Assembly: GCF_900188185.1 (NCBI RefSeq)
Contig: NZ_FZPA01000009.1
Location: forward strand, 62,001 to 126,000
DNA from: Sphingopyxis indica
Lineage (GTDB): Bacteria; Pseudomonadota; Alphaproteobacteria; Sphingomonadales; Sphingomonadaceae
Reading direction: 5' to 3'
DNA length: 64,000 nucleotides
Shown: piece by piece, positions 17,858-25,854 of the stretch
Layout of the letters: every line of letters begins with the position of its first letter
How positions within the stretch are numbered: position 1 is the first letter of the stretch
Position numbers and translations under genes: made by a program
The notes under the pieces: model-generated
What the model was told of the DNA's origin: nothing
Database searches by the model: none
The model's input: only the letters and a program-made list of their open reading frames with translations

Positions 17858-18034
17858 TTACTTCGAGTTGGCCGTCGTAAGCTCGGTGTTGACCTTGTTG
17901 AAGGTCGTGCTGACGCTGCCACCCACATTGCTGAGCGCGGTGATCGCAGCAACGGCGATGAGCGCGGCGATCAGGCCATATTCGATGGCGGTCGCGGCCT
18001 TGGTGTCGCGAACGAACTTCTTGATGAACTTCAT
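17858..18034 (-). CDS. Flp family type IVb pilin (copy 1)
   Basis: 58-residue Flp pilin of the Tad secretion type. The short leader MKFIKKFVRDTKA is followed by the conserved ATAIEYGLIAALIAV membrane helix with Glu-Tyr. The usual Gly before the cleavage site is Ala here. ATG 18034 has AGGAGA 6 bases upstream. The protein is short and of normal length for the family. No other tad/cpa genes are in the window. Confidence 0.92.
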   Translation of the reverse strand: MKFIKKFVRDTKAATAIEYGLIAALIAVAAITALSNVGGSVSTTFNKVNTELTTANSK

Positions 18035-18170
18035 GTCTGGTCTCCTGATAAGTCACTTACCCTGTTGACGGTCTGGTCGTGGTCAACGCTGCGGGTCTAA
18101 GGCGAATTGGTTTTGAAAAGTTTAATGGACCGAAGCGATAAATCGGCGCTGATGTGCCGGCACCGGACGC

Positions 18171-18350
18171 TCAGCTTTTGTTCACCGCGTTCGTCGTGGT
18201 CGTGGAAACACGATTCCACATGCCCGCGGTCGACTTGCCGACCGACGTCATCGCCGATACGGCGGCCAGAAAGATCAGCGCGATAATCAGCCCATATTCG
18301 ATGGCCGTTGCGGCCCTGGTCGACCGCAGCAGCCTGAAAAAGATAGACAT
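18171..18350 (-). CDS. Flp family type IVb pilin (copy 2)
   Basis: 59-residue Flp-type pilin, MSIFFRLLRSTRA followed by ATAIEYGLIIALIFLA. It is clearly homologous to the neighbour at 17858 but diverges after the helix (MTSVGKSTAGMWNRVST). ATG 18350 is preceded by AGGGGTGGA. It lies upstream of copy 1 on the same strand with a 136-base gap, so the pair probably arose by tandem duplication. The gap holds promoter-like AT-rich sequence but no further gene. Confidence 0.9.
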   Translation of the reverse strand: MSIFFRLLRSTRAATAIEYGLIIALIFLAAVSAMTSVGKSTAGMWNRVSTTTTNAVNKS

Positions 18351-18414
18351 TGTTCCACCCCTAACAAACTTATAGTTCCCGAGGCGTCCATGGTCGCACA
18401 GGAAAGTTAACAAT

Positions 18415-18843
18415 TTGATCGCCCCGCCCCCCGCGAAACCCGCAGAAAACGGCCTGATCGTGGTCGCCGCCGCGCTCGTCGACGGCGATGGGCGGCTGCT
18501 CGTCCAGCAACGTCCCGAGGGCAAGGCGATGGCGGGGCTGTGGGAATTTCCCGGCGGCAAGCTGGAGGCGGGCGAGACGCCCGAAGCGGCGCTCGTGCGC
18601 GAACTGCACGAGGAGCTCGGGATCGACGTCGAGGAAGCCTGCCTTGCCCCCGCCTGCTTCGCCAGCGACCGGATCGGCGATCGGCACCTGCTGCTGCTCG
18701 TCTATGCGTGCCGCAAATGGCGCGGCACCCCGCAGCCGATCCATGCGACGGCGTTGCGCTGGGTGCGCCCCGTCGATCTCTACGCGCTCGACATGCCGCC
18801 CGCCGACCGGCCGCTGATCGGTCTGCTCGAGGCGCTGATTTGA
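18415..18843 (+). CDS. mutT: Nudix hydrolase, MutT-type 8-oxo-dGTPase
   Basis: 142-residue Nudix protein that probably removes 8-oxo-dGTP from the nucleotide pool. The Nudix box spans residues 47-70 (GGKLEAGE...RELHEELGI) and is complete, and FPGG and LLVQQRPEGKAMAGLWEF fit MutT. The start is a TTG at 18415 with AGGAAAG 8 bases upstream. The only nearby ATG (18391) runs into a stop after six codons. It is divergent from the pilin genes. Confidence 0.9.
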   Translation: MIAPPPAKPAENGLIVVAAALVDGDGRLLVQQRPEGKAMAGLWEFPGGKLEAGETPEAALVRELHEELGIDVEEACLAPACFASDRIGDRHLLLLVYACRKWRGTPQPIHATALRWVRPVDLYALDMPPADRPLIGLLEALI

Positions 18844-18848
18844 AGCGT

Positions 18849-18927
18849 CGTCGCCCCAGCGAAAGCCGGGGCCGCCGGCAAGCTTGCGCTACACCGAATA
18901 ACGGCCCCAGCATTCGCCGGGGCGACG
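18849..18927. repeat. Paired inverted repeat (CGTCGCCCCAGCGAAAGC family, copy 2)
   Basis: CGTCGCCCCAGCGAAAGCCG at the left and CATTCGCCGGGGCGACG at the right are imperfect reverse complements. It sits between the convergent mutT and methyltransferase genes, 5 bases after one stop and 1 base before the other, where it may end transcription from both sides. Confidence 0.75.
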
Positions 18928-18928
18928 A

Positions 18929-19780
18929 TTATTGTTTCGGTTTCAACGCTTCCGCAAGCGAGGCGGTGCCGCTGCCGCGCCGGGCCGGGCGCGGCTGGTC
19001 GGGGTGCGGCGCCCAGCCGCTGAAATGGATCAGCCGCCAGCTTTCGGCGACACGCCCGTCGGGGTCGGCCTGCGCGGCAAAGGCGGCGGCGATCCGCGCC
19101 ACCTCTTCGCGCGTCAGCGGCGGCGGTGCGGGGGTGAGGCGGCTTGCAAGCCCCGTCGCGCGCAGGTCGCGCACCAGTGCGAACCAGTCGCCGTAGCGCA
19201 CGGTCAGCGCCTCGACATCGACCACCGGCATGGTGAAGCCCGTGCGCTGGAGCAGGTTGCCCATCGCCGAAAGGTCGATCTGCGGGTGCATACGCGCGAT
19301 CGGGCGCACGCCGTCGGCCATGATCGCGCGGCGGTGCCGCGGCAGGCTGCCGTCGCCGACGAAGCTGCCGAGCAACAGGCCGTCGGGGGCAAGCAGCGCG
19401 CGCAGGCGGACGAGCGCGCCGGGAACGTCGTTGACGCTGTCGAGGCCGCCGGGCCAGACGATCAGGTCGAAGCTGGCGAACGGCAGGTCCACCGTGTCGG
19501 CTTCGGCCTCGATCGCGCCGGTTCGCGCCGCGAGCCGCGGCCCGGCTTCGAGGATCGTGAGGCAGGTTCCGGTCGCCTGCAATGCGCCGGCGAGCGACGC
19601 GTCGTGCCCGCCGATCAGCAGCGTGCGCGCGAAGTCGCGCGTCACCATCGACAGCCGGTCGAGCAGGGTTTCGGCGACGATCGGCGCTAGAAAGTCGGCG
19701 CCGGCGGGCTGCCGGGCAAGGCGATCGCGCTGGGCGCGGTGGCGCGCGGACGAGAAGAGCGGGGCGGGGGAAGCGGCCAT
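18929..19780 (-). CDS. SAM-dependent methyltransferase (NDUFAF5/BioC-like)
   Basis: 283 residues with a class-I methyltransferase core: TLLIGGHDASLAGAL in place of the usual glycine loop, then ILEAGPRLAA, and FASFDLIVWPGGLDSVNDVP in the position of motif IV. The family is conserved in alphaproteobacteria and related to the complex-I assembly factor NDUFAF5. The normally glycine-rich motif I is loose, so activity is less certain than the fold. It is divergent from comF, with starts 69 bases apart. ATG 19780 is the best placed start. Confidence 0.75.
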   Translation of the reverse strand: MAASPAPLFSSARHRAQRDRLARQPAGADFLAPIVAETLLDRLSMVTRDFARTLLIGGHDASLAGALQATGTCLTILEAGPRLAARTGAIEAEADTVDLPFASFDLIVWPGGLDSVNDVPGALVRLRALLAPDGLLLGSFVGDGSLPRHRRAIMADGVRPIARMHPQIDLSAMGNLLQRTGFTMPVVDVEALTVRYGDWFALVRDLRATGLASRLTPAPPPLTREEVARIAAAFAAQADPDGRVAESWRLIHFSGWAPHPDQPRPARRGSGTASLAEALKPKQ

Positions 19781-19849
19781 CGCGCGCTTGTGCCGTCCCG
19801 CATCCTGCTTCACAAGGGTCTCATGGCCAGGGAAGGGGGATTTTCCGCC

Positions 19850-20689
19850 ATGGGCAAGCCCGCGCGGCTGATCGACGGCCTGCGTGAAGCAGCGCGCGCG
19901 GTCGTCGACTATGCGCTGCCGCCGCGCTGTCCGGCGTGCGGCACCATCGTCGCCGCCGACCGGCAATTCTGCCTCGACTGCTGGTCGGGGCTGCATTTTC
20001 TGGACGGTCCCGCCTGCGCGCTTTGCTCGATTCCATTGCCCGGCGCCGCGGCGGGTGCGGACCTGCAATGCGGCGCCTGCCTTGCGGCTCTCCCGCCGTT
20101 CGAAGGCGCGCCGGCGGCAGTGGCCTATGGCAGCGCTGCACGAACGGTGGCGCTTCGCCTCAAATATGGCCGCCGCCTCGGCCATGCGCGATTGATGGCG
20201 GGACTGATGCTGCGCCCGCTTCGCGCGCTTGCCGGAGAGGAGGCGACGGAAAAGGCTTTGCTGGTTCCGGTGCCGCTTCACCGTTGGCGGCTTTGGTCGC
20301 GCGGCTTCAATCAAGCCGCCCTGATTGCAGGCGAGCTGGCGCGGCTGAGCGGCGTCGCGCACGATCCCCATCTGCTGATGCGGCGCAAGGCGACCCCGTC
20401 GCTGCGCGGCAAGGGGCGCCGCGAGCGCGAACGCATCGTCGCGGGTGCTTTTTCGCTGGGGGCGGGTGCCAAGACGCGCTGTCGGGGGCGCCACCTGATC
20501 CTCATCGACGATGTCCACGCGAGCGGGGCCACGCTGCGCGCCGCCGCGCGCCTGCTACGCCGCAGCGGCGCCGCGCGCGTGTCGGCGCTGACCTGGGCGC
20601 GCGTGGTCCCCGAAGCCATGACGGCGGGCGCGCCATTTGACTTTGCCACGCTGGATTCCGATATGGGTGACGAAAGGATGACAGGATAG
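19850..20689 (+). CDS. ComF family phosphoribosyltransferase-like protein
   Basis: 279 residues. The N-terminus has zinc-finger cysteines (RCPACG, FCLDCW, ACALC, CGAC). The C-terminal half is phosphoribosyltransferase-like, with the signature LILIDDVHASGATL and the upstream LVPVPLHRWRLWSRGFNQA. In naturally competent bacteria ComF helps DNA uptake. ATG 19850 is chosen because GGAAGGGGGA lies 10 bases upstream; an alternative ATG at 19823 would add 9 residues. grxC begins 4 bases after its stop. Confidence 0.88.
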   Translation: MGKPARLIDGLREAARAVVDYALPPRCPACGTIVAADRQFCLDCWSGLHFLDGPACALCSIPLPGAAAGADLQCGACLAALPPFEGAPAAVAYGSAARTVALRLKYGRRLGHARLMAGLMLRPLRALAGEEATEKALLVPVPLHRWRLWSRGFNQAALIAGELARLSGVAHDPHLLMRRKATPSLRGKGRRERERIVAGAFSLGAGAKTRCRGRHLILIDDVHASGATLRAAARLLRRSGAARVSALTWARVVPEAMTAGAPFDFATLDSDMGDERMTG

Positions 20690-20693
20690 CCGC

Positions 20694-20954
20694 ATGGCCA
20701 AAATCGAAGTCTATACCAAATTTCTCTGCCCCTATTGCACGCGCGCCAAGGCGCTGCTTGACCGCAAGGGGGTGAATGTCGAGGAAATCGACGTGACGAT
20801 GGACCGCGCCGGATTCGACGCGATGGTCGAGCGCGCGGGCGGCCGCCGCACGGTCCCGCAGATTTTCATCGACGGCCGGCATATCGGGGGCAGCGACGAG
20901 CTTGCCGCGCTCGATGCGAAGGGCGGACTCGATCCGCTGCTCGGAAAGGCTTGA
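20694..20954 (+). CDS. grxC: Glutaredoxin 3
   Basis: 86-residue glutaredoxin with the CPYC redox centre (Cys12, Cys15), the cis-Pro segment TVPQIFID and the GGSDEL glutathione-binding end. It reduces disulfides with glutathione in the cytoplasm. It sits in a tight comF-grxC-DUF1178 unit (gaps of 4 and 3 bases). Confidence 0.95.
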   Translation: MAKIEVYTKFLCPYCTRAKALLDRKGVNVEEIDVTMDRAGFDAMVERAGGRRTVPQIFIDGRHIGGSDELAALDAKGGLDPLLGKA

Positions 20955-20957
20955 CGC

Positions 20958-21428
20958 TTGATCGTCTTCGATCTTTGCTGCAGCGCGGGCGACCACCGTT
21001 TCGAGGCGTGGTTCGCGAGCAGCGAAAGCTTTGCCGATCAGCAGGCGCGCGGGCTGATCGCCTGCCCCGTCTGCGGCGACGACGATGTGCGCAAGGCGGT
21101 GATGGCGCCGCGCGTTGGCGCGAAGTCGAACCGGCAAGCGTCCGCGGCTCCCGCGCCCGTGCCCGCCGAAACGCCGAACGCTCCGGTGCCCGAGGCGATC
21201 CGCGCCGCACTCGCGGCGATTGCGTCGAAGCAGGCCGAAATGCTGCCGCGCTCGCGCTGGGTCGGCCGCGACTTTGCGGCGGCAGCGCGCGCGATGCACG
21301 AGGGCCGGGCGCCCGAGGATATGATCCACGGCCAGACCTCGCCCGAAGAGGCGCAGGCGCTGCACGACGACGGCATCGCCGCAATCCCGCTGCTGGTGCC
21401 CTTTGTCCCGCCCGACGCGGTGAACTGA
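20958..21428 (+). CDS. DUF1178 family protein
   Basis: 156 residues. The start MIVFDLCCSAGDHRFEAWF and the Cys pair in ACPVCGDDDVRKAVMAPRV are the DUF1178 pattern, suggesting a small zinc or redox site. The C-terminal part (EMLPRSRWVGRDFAAAARAM, GQTSPEEAQALHDDGI) is also typical. The start is a TTG 3 bases after the grxC stop. The biochemical function is unknown. Confidence 0.88.
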   Translation: MIVFDLCCSAGDHRFEAWFASSESFADQQARGLIACPVCGDDDVRKAVMAPRVGAKSNRQASAAPAPVPAETPNAPVPEAIRAALAAIASKQAEMLPRSRWVGRDFAAAARAMHEGRAPEDMIHGQTSPEEAQALHDDGIAAIPLLVPFVPPDAVN

Positions 21429-21475
21429 TCCGCCGATTGACGCGCGACGCCCGACGCCGCTACACGAACCGCGGC

Positions 21476-21552
21476 GCGCCCGTAGCTCAGCAGGATAGAG
21501 CATCAGATTCCTAATCTGGGGGCCACAGGTTCGAATCCTGTCGGGCGCACCA
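21476..21552 (+). tRNA. tRNA-Arg (anticodon CCT)
   Basis: The cloverleaf can be drawn directly. The acceptor arm GCGCCCG pairs with CGGGCGC, then A and an encoded CCA. The anticodon stem TCAGA/TCTGG closes a seven-base loop TTCCTAA giving anticodon CCT. The T-loop reads GGTTCGAATCC. It reads AGG codons. The 3' half overlaps the end of a recombinase remnant on the opposite strand, so this tRNA has probably served as an integration site. Confidence 0.95.
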
Positions 21553-21930
21553 TTTCGGAACAAAGCTGGGCACCGCGCCCGGCTTTGTTTCGGCGACCCC
21601 TGCGATCAGCGCTTGCAGCAGATTGCTTTTCGAGCCGAGAATCCGAACTTCATGGGCAGCGACTTCCACCCTTTGCGCCAGCGCGCGGAGGTGATTGCGG
21701 CGATAGCCGCCGTTCGCATTTCGCATCCGCTTGCGCGCGGCGCTGGCGAAGTTCGCCAGCATGGCGGGCGCGACCGCCTTCCGGCCCTCAGCGCTGAGCG
21801 AAGCCGCCACGCGCTCAGCGTCGGCCTTTGCCTGATCGCGCGTCGCCTTGAGCGTCGCTATGCGCTCCTTGAGAGCTGGGTCGTCCACGTCGGCAATTCC
21901 GTTCTCGATAGCGTCGTAGAGCCGCTTCAC
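21511..21930 (-). pseudogene. C-terminal remnant of a site-specific recombinase
   Basis: About 125 residues resembling the coiled C-terminal region of resolvase/invertase-type recombinases (KRLYDAIENGIADVDDPALK, ERIATLKATRDQAKADAERV). The catalytic and zinc-ribbon domains are missing; upstream of about 21930 the similarity stops. The frame has no stop of its own before the tRNA and ends inside the antisense strand of the tRNA-Arg (CARQDSNLWPPD). This looks like the end of a mobile element that joined the chromosome at the tRNA 3' half and then lost its body. Confidence 0.7.
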
Positions 21931-22027
21931 GCAGCATGGCTTCCTGTTTCAGAAGGAAACCGGGCATCTGAAGGCGAACCCTATCGTTCGCCGGTGTTCC
22001 GGAAGGTCCATTGAGGGGGAGGCGGCG

Positions 22028-22189
22028 ATGAGCGCGAAGCGACAGCAGATCGTGCCCGCGGGCACCCAATTTCTCTACGACAGCTATCATTTCGCCCCCG
22101 CGACGCGCGTCTGTGTCACGGATCTGGCGGCACCCGAATATAAGGTCGAGGTGCGCGTCGTCGCGGTCGCGGGATCGGGCGCCGAATAG
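22028..22189 (+). pseudogene. RidA-family gene with internal in-frame deletion
   Basis: A 53-residue frame with a good ribosome site (GGGGGAGG). It joins a RidA N-terminus (IVPAGTQFLYDSYHFAPATRV) directly to a RidA C-terminus (DLAAPEYKVEVRVVAVA). The 80 or so central residues expected between these halves are absent, and the reading frame is kept. RidA deaminates reactive imines/enamines; without the middle the fold cannot form the usual trimer. It is most simply a deleted gene, though a short translated product is possible. Confidence 0.7.
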
Positions 22190-22406
22190 GCCCGCGTTGC
22201 GCCCGCTCGCGCCAAAGCCTGCGAACACGGCCTCGATCAGCACGACATCGGCGCCGCGTGCGCGAAGTTCGAGAGCGGTCGACAGTCCGGCGAAACCCCC
22301 CGCCGACGATGACGACACCGGCGCCGGCGGGGTCTTCGAGCGGCGGGCGAAGGTCGGCGGGTTCTTCTAACCAGCCGCCGATCGGGCGCCACGCCGCGCG
22401 GGTCAT
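22190..22406 (-). pseudogene. N-terminal fragment of an FAD-dependent oxidoreductase, frameshifted
   Basis: Starts at ATG 22406 (overlapping the amine-oxidase stop as ATGA) and reads through GAGVVIVGGG. The FAD-binding Rossmann motif continues (GFAGLSTALELRARGADVVL, GFGASGRNAG) only after a one-base shift in a run of six C at 22294-22299. The similarity ends at about 22190, right against the RidA remnant. Intact members of the DAO/GlpO-type family are about 400 residues. It is the N-terminal 70 residues of a dead gene. Confidence 0.7.
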
Positions 22407-23300
22407 GCCCGCACTCGCGCGGCGAGCGCCTGCAGCGCCGCCTTGCGCCCGGCCCGGATCGCTCCGTCCATCGAGCTCGGGTGAAGCTCGGCCATGTCGG
22501 TTCCCGACCAGATGACGCGCCCCATCGGCTCGCGCGACGCCGCGCCCCATCGGGTCAGAAAGCCCGGCGGATAGGGCGAGACGCACGACCGCGTCCATTC
22601 GTCGACGCTGCCCCAGTCGATCTCGTGATATTGGAGCGGGTGGAGCGCCGCCTCGCCGAGCGCCCGGGCATAGGTCGCGGCGAGCATCGGCCCCGCCTTG
22701 GCCGGATCGGCGGGCAGCGCGCCTTCGCGCACGAAGCAGGTGAGGATGCCGACCGACGCATCGGGCGGCGAATTGTCGGCGGACCAGAGCAAAGCGCCGC
22801 CGATGTCGAGCACCTGGCCGTTGAACCCGGCATCGCGCCAGAAGGGCCGCGCATAGACATGCACCGCCTTGCGCATCTTCGCGGTGACCGGCCACGCCCG
22901 GTGCATCGCGGCGCGCGCGGCGGGGAGGGCGGGGGCGAAGACGATCCTGCTCGCGACCCCCTGGCTTGCGGAAAAGACCAGTTGCCGCGCGCGGACGACG
23001 CCCGTGTCGGTGTGGAGTTCGACGATGTCGCGGTCCCAGCCGACGATCTTTCGCACCGGCGAGGAGAGGCGGCTCTTGTCCTGCAATCCCTCGGCCATCT
23101 TCTTGCTGAGAATCCACGAGCCGCCGACGAGCCGCTTTTCCTGCGCGCCGCCTTCCATCGCTTCGAGCTTCTGAAGGCTCGACCCGAAGGAATTGATCAG
23201 CGTCAGATAGTGAAGCAGCCCCAGCGCTTCGGGCGGGGCGCCATATTTGGGCGCGCGCGCGGCGGCTTCGTTCCCCAGCGCCACGCCGCCGGCGAGGAAG
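22403..23300 (-). pseudogene. Flavin monoamine oxidase family gene lacking its N-terminus
   Basis: The C-terminal ~270 residues match flavin amine oxidases: LEAMEGGAQEKRLVGGSWIL, the substrate domain, and the closing FAD motif GRVIWSGTDMAELHPSSMDG. The N-terminal GxGxxG dinucleotide-binding region is missing. The open frame runs on to 23488, but its first ~60 residues are only the antisense of the TonB-receptor remnant at 23312. It is likely inactive because it cannot bind FAD. With the adjacent oxidoreductase and RidA remnants it suggests a former amine-catabolism cluster. Confidence 0.75.
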
Positions 23301-23311
23301 GGGATTGGGAT

Positions 23312-23500
23312 ATGAAGGGACTGGGCGCCGGTTTGGTCGCGGCGCCCGGCGTCTTTGCCGGGGCGATAACGGCGCTGGCGCAGGACGGTGGCGGCGATGC
23401 GGCGGACGACATTGTCGTCACCGAACAGCGCCGGTAGGAGAATTTGCAGAGCGTTCCGGTGTCGATCACCTTCCGGCACGCTGATCAATATTCCCAGGTC
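23312..23500 (+). pseudogene. TonB-dependent receptor, N-terminal remnant with in-frame stop
   Basis: ATG 23312 starts a signal-like peptide (GAGLVAAPGVFAGAITALAQ) and the TonB box plus plug start (DDIVVTEQRR). A TAG at 23435-23437 stands where the family has Glu, after which the frame continues ENLQSVPVSIT, as in intact receptors (RREENLQSVPVSI). Similarity then fades within about 60 bases, and the ~700 residues of the barrel are absent. It is a relic. The remaining bases to the GH127 stop at 23585 hold nothing recognisable. Confidence 0.75.
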
Positions 23501-23584
23501 GCGGATTTTGGGCGCCGAACTCGAACTGATGCTGGCGGGTCCTGGTGGGGAACGGAGAGCCCGCCGGCTGTTGCGGCTCGCGAT

Positions 23585-25558
23585 TCAGGCGATGCCGGGC
23601 TTGACCTTCCAATAGGTCGCATAGCGTTCGTGCGCGATGCGGTGATAGGGTATCAGGCGCACCGGCGTCCCGTCCTCGGCCGCCATGCTGAACTCCAGCG
23701 GAGCGCTGCCCGGTGTCAACTGCGCCGCGAGCGTTTCGGGATCGCCGGCGATCGCCGGCACCGCCACCTCTCCTCCGTTATATTCGCCATATTTGCGCTC
23801 GTTGACGACGATGTCGCCGCCGGGTTCCAGCCCCTGCCGGCCGAGCGCGCCGGCGAGCACGATCGGTCCGTAGGTGAAGGCGACGATGTCGGGCGCGGCC
23901 GGCGCGCTTGCGACGGCCGCCTCCATTTCGAGATGCAGTTCGACGCGGTCGTCATCCTGCCACCGCCGCGCGACTTCGATATAGCGGCCGGGCACCAAAG
24001 ACCGGGCCACCTCCCGCCCGTTCACGAGGACAATGGCCGTCCGGCTCCAGCGCGGATGGCGCAGCTGGAGCGCGATCTCGGCCGGCGCGCGCAGCGTCCA
24101 TTGCAGGCTGGTCGCCGGCACGTCGGGGAAGCTGGTGCGCTGGACCAGCTGCGCTCCCTTCTCCTTCCATACCACCGCCGAGGGGATGAAGAGGTTCACA
24201 TAGAGCGACCGGTCGTCGTGGAAGTAGATGGAATCCCGATATTTGACGTGGTTTTCCATCCCCGTGCCGGTGCAGCACCAGAAGCTGTCCTCCGGCGTGT
24301 GATACAGCTTCATATAGCCCGGCCGAGCGCCCTGAAAATAGGTGGCCATCCCGCTATCCGGGTCCTGCGAGGCGAGGATGCCGTTGTAGAGCGTGCGCTC
24401 ATAATAGTCGGCGTAGTCGGCCTGCGGGTCCTGCATGAACAACAGCCGCGCCAGCTTGAGCATATTATATTGGCAGCAGGTTTCGGACCCCTTGGCCGAG
24501 AAGACATGCCGGTCGAAATCGGCCATCGCAAAGAAATGCTCGTTGTCGCCAAACCCGCCGGTGGCGAACGAGCGGGTATGCGCCACGGTGCGGAAAAAGA
24601 AGGCCGCAGCCTGCGTATAGCGTTCGTCGCCGGTCTCTTCATAGACGCGCTGAAACCCGACGATCTTGGGCACCTGCGTGTTGGCGTGCAGCCCGTCGAG
24701 CAGGTCGCGCCCTTTCACCAGTGGTTCCATCACCGCCTTGTGGGAAAAACGCCCGGCGAGCGTGCGATACTCTTCCTTGCCGGTCATCGCATAGAGATCG
24801 GCATAGATTTCGTTCATTCCGCCATGTTCGGTCGCCAGCATCGCTTCGAACTGCGCATCGGTCAAAGCCTTGGTTGCCACGACGCCCCAGTCGGCGAGGC
24901 GTATCAGCACTTCGCGCGAGGCGGCGCTGTCGGCGAGCTGCGCGGCGTCGCGCAGCCCCGCATAGAGCTTGTGCAGCGTGTACCAGGGAACGCCGGTGAT
25001 CCCGTCCCCCCTGATATGCGCCGCCACCAGCGCCGGTCCGTCGGGAAAGGCACAGACCAGCCCCGAACCCGAAGCCTTCTGGCACGCGGCCAACTCCCCG
25101 GCGATATAGTCGATCCGCTGCTTGAAGCGCGCGTCCTTGGTGGAACGATAGGCAAATGCGCAGGCGGAGAGATAGTGGCCCAGTGTATGGCCGTGGCAGT
25201 TGATGTCCGCCCAGGTCGGCTCCGATTCCCAGCCGCCATAGACCGGCGCTTTCGGCTGCAATCCGGCATTGACGCGGAAATTATGCAGCATCCGGTCGGG
25301 CTCAAGCCGCAGCAGATAGGCTTCGGTCATGCGCTGGGCGTGCAGAAACGGGCCCTCGGCCAATGTTACGTCCGCCATATCGAAAGGCCTGAGGCGCGCT
25401 GGCTTCGCTTCGGCCGCCGCGGGTCCGACGACCGCCGCATCCGCACGCAGCGGGCCGAGGCCGATCGTCACAGCGGCGATGCCGACGCTCGCAAGGAGAT
25501 CCCGTCGCGACGGCCGGGTACAAGGAAGAATGTGGGGCAAGGAATCTTCCTTCGCCAT
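23585..25558 (-). CDS. Glycoside hydrolase family 127 (beta-L-arabinofuranosidase type)
   Basis: 657 residues with a twin-arginine signal (SRRDLLASVGIAAV). GH127 enzymes release beta-L-arabinofuranose and use a zinc-bound cysteine nucleophile. The ligand set can be placed here as Glu359 and Cys361 (SETCC) and Cys428/Cys429 (SFWCCTGTGME). PWYTLHKLYAGLRDA, CHGHTLGHYLSA and the C-terminal beta-domain also fit. It would trim arabinose from pectin or arabinan side chains in the periplasm, in keeping with the pectin region 17 kb away. No good ribosome site precedes ATG 25558, so the start is uncertain. Confidence 0.92.
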   Translation of the reverse strand: MAKEDSLPHILPCTRPSRRDLLASVGIAAVTIGLGPLRADAAVVGPAAAEAKPARLRPFDMADVTLAEGPFLHAQRMTEAYLLRLEPDRMLHNFRVNAGLQPKAPVYGGWESEPTWADINCHGHTLGHYLSACAFAYRSTKDARFKQRIDYIAGELAACQKASGSGLVCAFPDGPALVAAHIRGDGITGVPWYTLHKLYAGLRDAAQLADSAASREVLIRLADWGVVATKALTDAQFEAMLATEHGGMNEIYADLYAMTGKEEYRTLAGRFSHKAVMEPLVKGRDLLDGLHANTQVPKIVGFQRVYEETGDERYTQAAAFFFRTVAHTRSFATGGFGDNEHFFAMADFDRHVFSAKGSETCCQYNMLKLARLLFMQDPQADYADYYERTLYNGILASQDPDSGMATYFQGARPGYMKLYHTPEDSFWCCTGTGMENHVKYRDSIYFHDDRSLYVNLFIPSAVVWKEKGAQLVQRTSFPDVPATSLQWTLRAPAEIALQLRHPRWSRTAIVLVNGREVARSLVPGRYIEVARRWQDDDRVELHLEMEAAVASAPAAPDIVAFTYGPIVLAGALGRQGLEPGGDIVVNERKYGEYNGGEVAVPAIAGDPETLAAQLTPGSAPLEFSMAAEDGTPVRLIPYHRIAHERYATYWKVKPGIA

Positions 25559-25776
25559 GAGGGAGCCAATTCGATCAGCCCCGATGGTAGCTATATACTC
25601 CTACAATTTGCAAGCCCCTTGCTGATGTGATTTGGAAGATGGCCTGTCCGCCTTCCGCTCCAGACGCTCGATCCGATGCCTGCCGGGGCCGGCGAAAACC
25701 GCTATCCGATACTGGAAAAGCCGACCGGCCCCGAATGAGGCTGGCGCCGACCACGCAGACGGCGAGCAGAGCAAAT

Positions 25777-25806
25777 CGCCGGAACCGTTCGCGAACGGTT
25801 CCGGCG
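25777..25806. repeat. Perfect 30-base palindrome
   Basis: The two 15-base halves (CGCCGGAACCGTTCG and its complement) meet without a loop at CGCG. It lies in the 296-base gap between the GH127 start and the UrcA stop, 219 bases upstream of GH127. It may be an operator or a cruciform/insertion relic. Nothing else recognisable is in the gap. Confidence 0.7.
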
Positions 25807-25854
25807 TTGCTCCCGCAAGGGACATAGGGAGCAAATTTGCGGCTGTCGCGGCGT

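Noticed and set aside
18154..18163. GTGCCGGCAC palindrome between the two pilin genes as a terminator or operator
   Set aside because: Too short, with no loop and no T-run; likely chance in GC-rich DNA.
21511..21930. Recombinase as a working gene
   Set aside because: No catalytic Ser or Tyr domain is present, and the frame ends within a tRNA.
23301..23488. Amine oxidase frame reaching up to 23488
   Set aside because: This part is the antisense of the TonB-receptor remnant and has no amine-oxidase features, so the gene is taken as truncated, not complete.
25607..25850. Possible small gene in the GH127-UrcA gap
   Set aside because: Open frames exist on both strands, but none has a ribosome site or recognisable motif, and the 30-base palindrome lies across them.
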